Below are positions 23,761 to 33,761 of a DNA stretch of 64,000 nucleotides, piece after piece. Each line of letters opens with the position of its first letter. Position 1 is the stretch's first letter. The stretch is from Ulva prolifera (taxonomy: Eukaryota; Chlorophyta; Ulvophyceae; Ulvales; Ulvaceae), in the NCBI GenBank assembly GCA_023078555.1, contig CM041199.1, forward strand, positions 2,235,101-2,299,100, written 5' to 3'. The notes under the pieces are model-generated. The model ran no database searches, had not been told where the DNA came from, and saw only the letters and a program-made list of their open reading frames with translations. A program made the translations under genes and the position numbers.

Positions 23761-25699
23761 AATATCTGCCCCGGTGTATATTCAGGATTAATTGTGCATC
23801 AGTAGCATCGCCTCAGCCTGCGACGTCCTTTGCAAGGATGATGCTGGATGGTGAGCATGACGCCAATGCTTTGTGTACTGCGATACAGTCCCAGCGCACT
23901 TACTTCTTTCCCTTCCTTTATTCTGTTTTTTTTAGACGTTGTGGTGCACCTAGCTGGCATCCGTGGCTTGCAAGCACTAGGAGCATGCAACAACAATGAG
24001 ATATGAACGTGAAGCCCGTGATGTAACGTCTCCTGCCCTGCGGCAAAGTGACTTCCAAACACATCTTTTCTTGGATTATCCTAACGATGGTGTTGGGTGG
24101 TCTTGTGTGCGAACTTTCATGGCGCTGGCAAGTGAATACATCTGTTTCACCGGCTGGAACAACATCCTCTCACACAATGAGTCAGTCCACAGTCCACTGC
24201 CAGCTCCAAGGCAAATTACGGCCATAGCGATGGCGCCTGCACATGCGCTGCTCTGAACCGGTGAACTGATGGCCCAGCTGGTGGTCTTGGGCCGGCCTGT
24301 GCGATTGAAGGTATGGCCGGCGCACTCAGGCGCACGCGTCTGCACTGTATGAGCAATCATGGTGCACATCGACGGTCCATCGTCAGAGGCAGGGATCCCC
24401 ACCACCGACACAGCTACATGTTCTGTCAGCAATCAAATCCGTGGCAGCCCAGTGGTACAGCAGCCATATCACGGGATTTCCATAAAAGATGCTTTCCAGG
24501 AGGGACAGCACTCTCAGTGCGAGTGCTATCCCTCCTGGAAAGCAGCTTCTGTGGAAATCCCGTGATATGGCTGTTGGCAGTGAGAGTCTCTCACAGGTAA
24601 TAGCAAACGCAGCCGCCTGCGCCTTTTAGCTGTTTGCCTGCAGCTTTCCTCACTGCTTTGCAACTGCCTGCCAGTCGCTGGGAGCGCCTGGTGCTCAGCG
24701 CCACGTACATCAGCGGCAGCAGTGACACCTCAGACTGGGTGCGCTGCATCATGATGGTGCCACCATGCATGCGTGGCCCTGGTGTGCATGAAAAGTGGAT
24801 CTACGTTTGCTGAGCCGTACGTGCACCATTCACTTCCTTGCCACACCTTCATAGCTCCACACTGCTGCGGACAGCGGCCCCACATTCATGCATGCACATG
24901 CTACCCCGCACAGATTATCCGCCATCCGGCTGCTCGGCTCTGCTGGGCGCCATTGGTGCCTGCTTGGCCTGTGGTGATTGTGCCACAGCCGGCACGGCCC
25001 TGACGTGGAGCGGCGCAGGCTTCCGGTGGTGAGGGCTACAGCACATGGCGGTGACGCCGCGGCATTGCAGATTGTGTGTGGAGATCTGGTGAGCTGGTCT
25101 GGAGGCTGCGGCCCCCTGGTACCATGAGGCATGCTGTATCGTACACCCGCAGAGCCGGGTAGTCACGGGTGCGGTGGGGGTTCCTGCAGGTGTGTGGGGG
25201 TTCTCATGCGTAGGCGGGTACATGTGAGCAAAGTCAAGCTGCAATTTCCCAGCGACATCCGTTTTCATCATCGACAACTCCGGACAACTGGGCCCATACG
25301 CCAGCATGTGGGGTGTTGGCGTTTATATACGTTGTAGGATGGGCTGCATTCTGTTTGTGCAGACAGCCGGCTGTTGTGAAAGGGCGAGATTCTGGCCGCT
25401 TGCTTGTTCTGTGGGGGTGGCTGGCTGCGGTGTCTTGGGGGGGCCATTCTTGTGGTGAACGTTGTTCCTGCTGTGTCACCATGTCGCAATTGCCCTTGTT
25501 TCAAAAACATCCAACCATCGCTCGCCATACTGCAACTATCTCGGTGTTCACAAGGGCCAGCTTGAGATTCAGTTGAGATTCATACGTTTGCCTGGCCATA
25601 TGTCCACAGCCAGCGATTCCAAGATAGGTGGGCACCATGTGTGCGACTGAAAGCGCCACCCCGCACATGTTTACCATGCTCCAAAGCCCTTCCTGCACA
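23761..25699. other. Intergenic, about 1.9 kb, containing a long foldback
   Basis: No conserved protein recognised on either strand. The notable element is the 113-base foldback at 24461-24573, described separately. The rest has mixed composition without tandem repeats. Confidence 0.5.
24461..24573. repeat. Long near-perfect inverted repeat (53-bp arms, 7-bp loop)
   Basis: Left arm 24461-24513 and right arm 24521-24573 are reverse complements at 49 of 53 positions, with a 7-base spacer (24514-24520). Arms start CAGCCATATCACGGGATTTC and end GCACTC. Depending on strand, two of the four differences become G-U pairs in RNA. The length, single small loop and clustered mismatches suit a pre-miRNA or siRNA hairpin, or a short foldback (MITE-like) element. 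No flanking target-site duplication was obvious. Confidence 0.9.
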
Positions 25700-27257
25700 T
25701 TGATTTCCTACACATCCCTTCGTACCAATTCATACCCTGCTACGCATCCTTGACCAACGGATGCGGCCATGCAAAATGTATCGGGCGAGAGCCCCCGCCT
25801 CGGCATGCAGCAACTTCCCGGCTCTCCAGGAGAGTTTGCTTCCCAAATTCGGAGGCATGTAAAGTAAAGTCAAATGTTGCGAACCAATGTGCGCAGTCCA
25901 GTTCCAGAGGAGGGCGTCTGCTGTGACTCGTTCCCACCGCACCCTGTTTCCCATCCACGTTCCCACTCTCACACTCCGCCTGCTTAGAACGCGCACGGGA
26001 AGCAGGTGCTATGGACGAGGCAGCCACTGCCGGGCAGCCCCGGCGGCAACGTCAGCTTCACCCACCTCTGGCGTGCGAAACCCCCTTTGCATGGCGTCCG
26101 GCAACACAGCACTGGGGGCCGCGGAGGCCGCTCGCTGGCGCACGAGAGCAGGCTGCGGAGCACATGTGGCACAGAGCAGCGGTCTGCCATACAGACCGCT
26201 GCTCGGCCACACGTGCAGCAGTGCCACAGTCCTGCCGCGCTTCGCAATTGCTGCCACCGGCCACCTCATACGACCACCACTGACGGCGTTGCTGTCACTG
26301 CCCCCCCCCCCCCCCCCCCCCCCCCTCATGGCATTCCCGGCCGCCGATCGCAGCGTTGTGTCGGTGCCACACGCATGCCCATGCCCGCCGGCCCGCCGGT
26401 CCCCTGCCGTCGACGTCCCGCCGCCCACAGGCCACAGGACCACACTTTCATCACTCCCGCGATGCTCCTGCGGCGTGAGCGCCGTGCGTGCTCGGCTGCG
26501 CACAATGCTCCATTCGCGCCCGACCTGCGCACGTGCGTGTTCATCCTCCCAGTATCACCCCGAGTGGCCGCTCGCAACCTGCGGCGCCCGCCCATCATAG
26601 CAGGCGCGTCCACGGCGCCCGACGCAACCCCCTCCAACGGCGCCTGCCTGGCAGCATGTGAGGAGCGCCGCTCCCGCCTCTGCTCACCGGAGCGCGCACC
26701 GGAGCGGCGCGACTCGTGCGGACGCTGCAGGGAGCTGCTCCCGGCCGCGGCGCCTTGCTGACATAACTGCCCTTTGAGGAGGGCCAGAATCTTCAGGGGC
26801 TCTTCAGCTGCTTGTTGTGTGTGCTGTGTGAGCTGCTGCCGCCCTTCGTAGTGAGAGGCATCTGCCGCCGCATGAACCGCAGCCGTCGAGCACGGGCACT
26901 CATGCGGCGCATCGTCAGCGCAGCCTGCGCCACGCTGGCCAGACGCCCTAAGCACCTGCGCAGAGCACCAGCACATGAGCAATCAAGTGCAGGTCATCAG
27001 CAGGCATGCAGACACTGCATCACATGCGCTCCGAAGCATGGCACGGCGGAGCGCCGCTGCAAGGTAGCCATGACCCACGGTCCAAGATCAGCGCCGCAGC
27101 TCTCAGCGCGCGCACTTACAGGCGCACCACACAGGTCACAGCGGAAGCGTCCGTAGCAGAGACGACCGTTTGAATAGACACCAAAAATCTAATCATGAAT
27201 ACAAAGAAGCTATTACGAAGGCAAGCGGAAAGGCGGACGGGTTATGGCGACGAGCGT

Positions 27258-27291
<34 letters not shown>

Positions 27292-27304
27292 AGCCTAGCT
27301 GCAC
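25700..27304. other. Unresolved GC-rich region
   Basis: Several frames are open because of high GC, but none carries a recognised domain. A minus-strand stretch at about 26830-26326 (EEPLKILALLKGQL and onwards) reads like protein after an acceptor-like AAGCAG. It might be the 3' exon of the hypothetical gene at 27305-29622. The region also holds a perfect 13-bp hairpin at 26174-26204, a 25-C run at 26301-26325 and a 33-G run at 27258-27290. Confidence 0.35.
26174..26204. repeat. Perfect 13-bp hairpin, 5-base loop
   Basis: GAGCAGCGGTCTG (26174-26186), loop CCATA, then the exact reverse complement (26192-26204). It is not followed by a T tract. Function unknown. Confidence 0.85.
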
Positions 27305-29108
27305 CCCCGGACAGGTGTGTGGGGAGGCCGGTGTGGACATCCAACGGAAGGCGGGCCAGGAACGTCACCTGGCGCTCCGGCGTGGCCTCCAACGGGCCAG
27401 CAGCCACTTTGGTGCCGGCCCGCCCCTCTGTGGAAGCTGTGCCGGAGGGCGGACAGCCCGAGCGGCGTTGCGGCGGCGGCGCCGGATGAAGCAGGCCCGA
27501 CGTGGTACCCAGCCGCGGCGTCTCGTTCGAGCTGCCTGTGCTGCGCACGCCGAGGCTTGCAGCGCTGGAGGCGTTGGCGGCCATGCCGGGCGCGTGGTGT
27601 GGCGACGTGATGGCGCCGCTGCTGCACTTCGCGGGCGGCTGCGGCGTAGCGGCTTGCTGGTCATGCGGGGCGGCTGCATCGCCGCCGGAGCCCACCCCAC
27701 CCAACTCTGTGAGCGCAGGCGCAGCGGCCGGCCAGCCGACGGGAGCGCGACGCGGTCGCGCACAGGCGCTGCCGCTGCTGGGCAGCCGTAGGGCCCAGGC
27801 AAGGTACTGTATCTCTGAGGGTGCCTGCAAACGCCGCGACTTCAGGTTCACTGTCAGTGCGGTGTGTGTGATATCTCCAACTTGCGCTGTCAAGGCTTCG
27901 CGCCTCCGGGACAATATACCTGATCTACAACTGTGTGCACGCCGGGCGGGCATGAGATGGGGAAAGAGATGGAGCAACACGCACCAAGACCTTCGGGCCG
28001 CCACTGATGAGGTGGTTCCCCCCCGGGGCGACCGGCTCCGGCTCCGGCGCCGCTGGTGGGTCCACAACGCGCGCCTCCGCCGTGCGGGCCGGCTGCGCAC
28101 GCGCAGACACCCGGTGCGGTGGCTGCCCGCCGGCGCCACCATCCCCTGTGCCGCGGGACCGCATCCCCCGCTCCCACAGCCGGGCCTGCAGGCAGCTCTG
28201 TAGCTGCAGCTCGTAAGCGGACGCCGGCCGCGTCTCATTGATGCTCATGATTTTGTTGCAGTACACCGAATGGCAGGCGGAGCTCCCCGCAGCCACGGAC
28301 GGCCACGACCGCGAGCGGCGCGACACCTTCAGCTCGCTGTTCCCCCCTGAACCGCGGCCCCTGCCGCCACCCAGGTCCGGCACTGCAGACGCGGCCGCGC
28401 GGCGGAGCGCCCGGAGGCGCTCCCCCCGGTAGCCATTCTCCGCGCCGCTCCGGCGCATGGGTGCCTCCACCGCGCCATGGCCGCGCGCCACCCGCAGCTG
28501 CTCGCTGCGTGCGGCCAGGCTGCGGGCGTGGTAGACCAGCCAATGCGGCAGGTGCGGCTCCGCGGCGAGCGCAGCCGCACGGGGCTGCTGCGAATGTGGT
28601 GTCTTCCGGGTGGGGGCGGCGTGCAGCATGCACGCAGGGGCATGCAGCGGCAGCGGCTGCGTCCCTGCGCCTCCGGCCTGCTGCACATCATAACTAACTG
28701 CAGCTGCAGGCCTCGGAGAAGATACCAGTGGGACATCCCATGTAGGTACCTTATATATACAGGTAGGTAGGCATGTATGTAGGCTGACAAGCAGAAGACT
28801 AAATGGCAGTCCCGACTGCCGGGGGGGCCACCGTGGGCTTCCGAAGCAAACGCGATGGCACAAGGGTCAAGAATCGCATCACCGCGCTGCACCTACACCC
28901 GTCAGAGGAGGCGGTGCTCAACTCATGCAAGCTTCGCCATAGGCGCGGCGGGGGCAGCGCCATGTGCCTGCCTCCCCCGGCATCCACAATGCAGCGCACG
29001 CACAGGATGCGTGTAAGCCGGCGGTGCCCGCGGCCACAGCCTGAGCTGCATGCCAGCAGCCGGGCCTGAGCTGATGTGCAGCAAAGATGCACCTGGCCAT
29101 GCGACCCC

Positions 29109-29142
<34 letters not shown>

Positions 29143-29622
29143 TGACGTGGTCTTACTGCGGGAGCTTGCAGAGCCCGGTCGCCACTGTACGGTGGCAGCA
29201 CCATCGATCATCACCAGTATGTCGATGCAATGGGGTCACAGCGGAGCAACACGGTGATCACGTGGCCATGCCATCTCTTGGTCTCGATGGGGCAGGTTGA
29301 CATCAGGAAGTGCACAGGAAGGTGGCAAGTGGGCGGCAGGAAGGCAGCGGACCTGGAAGAAGTAGGCGAGGGCCTCCATCACGGGCTTCGTATACTTCTT
29401 CCGCACGTGGTCCGGCATGCCGTCGAATGCAGCTGAGGCGGCAGACGCGCCGTCCAGCCGGGCTGGGCCGTGGCCGCCAGGTGGCGGTGGCCCGGGCCAT
29501 GGCAGGCGTGGGGAGTGCCGAGCGGCGGCCTCGGCCCACTGCGCGCAGTTCACGCGCGCGGTGTCGTGGGCCTGAGCCAGCTGATGCATGCGCGGGATGG
29601 TGGGTGTGTCCTGGCGCTGCCA
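27305..29622 (-). CDS. Hypothetical multi-exon gene, identity unknown
   Basis: Three minus-strand stretches look like exons with usable splice sites. 29622-29353 ends PVMEALAYFFQ at CAG|GTCCGC. 28587-27985 runs from LPHWLVYHARSLAARSEQL to SGGPKVL. About 27930-27305 includes LTAQVGDITHTALTVNLKS and TFLARLPLDVHTG, and ends at a donor GTGCAG followed by a long sense-strand C run. I recognise no family and see no membrane span or signal peptide. Frames were chosen by amino-acid character, so the joins are uncertain. A plus-strand frame at 28803-28914 (starting MAVPTAGGATVGF) competes with this model. Confidence 0.33.
29110..29141 (+). repeat. Poly-C run, 32 bases
   Basis: Uninterrupted C homopolymer. 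Here the C strand is the plus strand, opposite to the sense strand of the proposed minus-strand gene. Either that model is wrong here or the tract is not tied to a sense-strand intron start. Confidence 0.9.
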
Positions 29623-29725
29623 CTGCTGGCCGCTGTGGCCTTGCTCGGGGCACATACCTTCAAGCCAAGGCTGAGCTGTAGTTATGTGCATAAGTCGGCG
29701 TGTAGGTACACATGACATGAAGCAT

Positions 29726-30525
29726 TCACATGGCCAACTGAGGTAAACTGTCAGGGAGATGGATCACATTGAAGATGGGGACCGGAGGCTGTCGCTGAGG
29801 ACCATTTTCAAGACTTTCCACATGCGGATGGCGGCCGAGTCCACTTACGCGAGAAACAAAGAACACCAAATGTAGGCCAAGACCATGCGTAGCCCTCACG
29901 GGGGCAGCGCGGTGCTCATACAGTGCACCAGGGTAGGCTGACCACTGGGTCCGCATGCCATGGGGCAGCCTCATAAGGCCATGCTTGCCGCCGGTGTCCA
30001 CACCAAGGCGCCACCGGAAGCGTTTCTGTAGTTTTCCGTAGTTCCAAATGCACGTGAGCAATCCTGAAGCCCACGGCCCGCACTCGCACAAACTGGACTG
30101 CCAACGCAACGGCGAAGTGGATCAGAGCAATGCTGGACTGAGTCACATCCTTTCAGGTAGTGGACAACTTTGGATCAGCGTAATCACATATGCCGGATGT
30201 GCCGAGCTGCCTGTGAATCTACCAGCCAGCACATCATCTGAGAGCTTCTGGAGGGAGCGCACCAGCGACCGAGATGAGCTTGTGCTGAAGGGCTGGGTCG
30301 TCAGCCAATCGCCCGTCCCAGGCCGGTCCTTCGCCGGCTGGACCATGTTGCGTAGTGCCAAAGTTGTGCTGCTGTGGACGAGTATCCGATCCAAAGCAGG
30401 CGGAATCTTTGACAGAGGCCTGGACCTGTGGCAGATGCTGCCGCAGCGATCTGTCTGGCGGAGAGCCAAGCTCCTGCAGCAGGGCTGTATCTCGTTTCCC
30501 AAGGTGAGAGAAGGGTGCTCACGAA
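29726..30525 (-). CDS. Hypothetical gene, at least two exons, identity unknown
   Basis: An exon ending at 30263 reads KRDTALLQELGSPPDRSLRQ and later LADDPALQHKLISVAG. It has a phase-1 donor (G|GTGCGC at 30263/30262). It joins in phase to 30063-29726, preceded by CTTCAG, which reads LLTCIWNYGKLQKRFRWRLG, later THGLGLHLVFFVSRVSG, and ends IFNVIHLPDSLPQLAM before a stop. The phase match and protein-like composition favour a real gene. The first exon lacks an ATG, so the 5' end is missing. No domain recognised. Confidence 0.4.
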
Positions 30526-30659
30526 GGCATGATGTCAGCACACTGACTCTTGGGCTGCACAGAGCTCGATGGAGTGTTTCGGATGGAGTTGAAGGACGCG
30601 CGGACAGGCAATTGTGCACTTGCAACAGAATGGGGAAGGGCTGAGGTCCAGGAAGCATG

Positions 30660-33600
30660 ATGGCGTGGCTTCAACAGACAGATGATTATGCAGAGCGACC
30701 GTCTGCAGTCACATTCCAATTGATTTGCGAGTGAGAGGGTCCAGCCAGCTGGTGACTGAGACCTACAAAATATGCCCAGCTGGCGCCAGACATCGTACAT
30801 ATGTGCCTCGTCCAACGGTTCTAAAGGTCACGGAGCAGCGCTTGGGAAGTAAGACCACTGTAATCAGCCACAACGCGTTGAATAGGCACCATCCTGCGGT
30901 GGTGAACGCGAGAGCCATCACCTCAGCTACATGATTCCCGCACAAGGTAAGATGCAATCGCTGAATATATGAGCTGTGAGATATGTGCCACGATTGGGGA
31001 AGCGCCTACTTGCTTCAGGTAACTTTATATGTGCTGATTGTACAGTGCTCATTCTGCACTGCTCATAAGTACAAACAAGAAACGAGAATGATGTTGCTAC
31101 CAGCACCAGCGAGTTCTCAGCAGACTGCATTTATCTCAGAAGGCCAACTGAAAATGCTTCGAAATATATATCAATGTTATTTGATTCAGTGTTGGAAGCT
31201 GTGAAAGCTGCTCGCAAACTCGGGTAAACGTTGACCGCACTGGCTCCCTGCCAATGGAGCATGCATGGCATGAAAAAACGTACTCGCACGTCTGTAAGGT
31301 CACAATCCATGAAGATGTGCCTTTGTGGGCCTGAGCCGTTTCATCAAGCGCGATACTGTGTGCAAGCTGTTCCGCAAGCCTTTCAACACAACGCGCCCTT
31401 CAGGACGTCAGACTGGTATCGATGAGCCGCAGCAGCAGGCTCAGAAGCTTAATCTGAATTGAATTCTTGGACTATGTGTTCATGTGGCCCTTCCATACGG
31501 CCTGGTCACGAGCGCGGTCACAACTGAAAGCTCGCGGGGTGGTCCATCTGCTGATTCAGCCGGATCTATACCAGAGCTCCAATGGATATGTCTCACACAT
31601 ATAGTGGATCAAGTGGCTCGCGAGGATTCACTGGGGCCTTGCATCCACGCCGGATACATCGGAAAGAACCTCGTTGGGACCATACTCCTATCTTCCGGTC
31701 AGTGAAGAGCTACTGGTGTAGGTCATCATCGCTCAACGCAACCTAAGCTCTCTCACAACCTGCACACTCTGCTGGAATTCACCCTGGAGTTCTAGCCTGG
31801 TAGACGGCTGATCACACAGAGGCAGCATAGGTACCTCCTAGCCACCGGGTCGGACATACCAGCATGTCTGGCTGGCTGACCCCACTGGCTGGCATCCCAG
31901 CCTCACATCACATAGTCAAGTTCGGAGAGGCCGGTAGCATCACAGGCAGCGCACAGCATGTGTAACACCTTAGCAGCAACATAGTACCAGTACTCAGCAC
32001 TTGGTGCACCCATGCATGGTCATGCAGTGCACATCAGGTTCGTATTGTGATGTGGACAGGGCGTGACCCATGCATGAGGACAAGTTGTACAATGACGTGA
32101 ACCTGGACCTTGTGGCGCACACGTCGCAGACCTATCCATGGCACATCTGACAACACCTGCCACCGCACCATCCTTGATATCGATGGCAGTCACGACTGCA
32201 GGTCTCCACAGGAATTGCATCTGGCCGAACTCTTATCCATACACTGACACGGTTGCGACATTTCGGAGCTGCATACCCCAACAACGACCTCATTCTGACA
32301 GCCGTCCGCGCGCACGGGGAGTCTATCGCTGATGTATGTGGCCGTTTCTTGCGTGCCTTAAGCACTGCCGGTGCACATGCGCTCACCCAGCTGCAACTCA
32401 TGCAAGCCACAGCGGGAATTTCCTTAAGGCCTAGGAGACAGGGCACCACGTACAGCTTTCATCGAAGAGAAGACCAAGGCAGGCTTCAGCATCACGCCAC
32501 AGGGACAATGGGCTCAACAGAACCGCCTGTACATGTCCAAGCTGCTCCTGCAACCCGCAGCTGTGCCACCTGTGCAAGGCAACACCAACGCAGTCCCGAC
32601 CGAGCTATAGGCTGACTCCCATGGCCTTTAGGCTTGGAGCTCCAAGTGCCGTGAGCTGACTCCAATCGCTTCCACATACCATCAGGTAATCAGATCAGAG
32701 AGCCCCGTATACGTACTGACCTCAACTGCCGCTGCAGACGCACAGATCTTGTACAGGACACACCATCGTCCCGGAGATCCCGGCGATGTAATCATGCATA
32801 CATCACAGGCAGATGCCGTGTCCACGGTTGCCCGAAATCATGATCGCGAAATCACAACGATCGCAGTATCACCAATCCACAAGCCCATGTCTCTGCCACC
32901 ATCAGCACCACTTGTGCTACTGCAGTAGCAGCTGCATGCGTCCTCCAGTGCGCTCCAACTGTATATGCGACCACCATCCGTGCCGGATCAACCCAGAAGT
33001 CTGTAAGCCTGTCATTTGTACGCCAGCATGCGGTATGCTTACATGTCAGCCGTGGCAAAAACCCACACTTAGTGTACCCAACCCAGCATGTTCCTGTCCA
33101 ACCATCCGAATGGTGCCAGGTTTCGTCGTCAGGGCAAAATACACTGAAGTGAACATTCACATGTGGCTCAGCCCCGGACAACTGACCTCAGCACTCCATG
33201 GCGCATCAAGCCCACCTGGAGACTCCTGAGAAATATGGCCAAAGTCAAACCGACGGTTGCAAACTCAAACCGACGGTGGCGTTTCGGGGCATGCCCTGTA
33301 GTGAAAATGCGCCGGTCCGGATCTCAAGCACCGGGAGGTGGGCAGCACCAGCCGCAACGGCACTCCCAGCTGCCGCTGCAGTCCACCCTGCCAAACAGAC
33401 CACCCCAGCCCTGCGGCATCAGCTGCCGAGGAGACCATATGGGTGCAACCGGCTGGCGCGATGCCAGGGGCACCGCCCCAAGTCCCCGACACGGGGCGGC
33501 AACCGCATGTCGACAGGTCTATGCACGCTGGCCGCTCGAACGCCTCGTTCGGGCTCGGGTGCCGCGCTTCTCAATGTTCCTATGGATGCAGCTGTGTGTA

Positions 33601-33761
33601 GTCATGCATACATGCGTGTAATCTTACGCCCATACACATCTTCACACCTGCATACGTACGCGGCCGGGTCCGTACCGTGGAGCACCTGGCATAGCCAAAT
33701 GCATGACTCCATGTGCAAAGACGCACACATATCGCGATGCAGCTGTTGCAGTGCAGCTCAC
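30660..33761. other. Region of lower GC with no recognised gene; possible decayed element
   Basis: Composition shifts to lower GC between about 30.7 and 33.2 kb. A plus-strand frame from about 32190 to 32615 reads like protein (TLIHTLTRLRHFGAAYPNND, then LILTAVRAHGESIADVCG), and another short one lies near 31340. Both are interrupted, with no start or domain I can name. This could be a decayed transposable element or a gene with poorly conserved sequence. No long terminal repeats were found by eye. Confidence 0.35.

Noticed and set aside
29726-30263. Resemblance of VDTGGKHGLMRLPHG to primase motifs
   Set aside because: Only a few residues agree, and the other primase motifs are absent from neighbouring exons.
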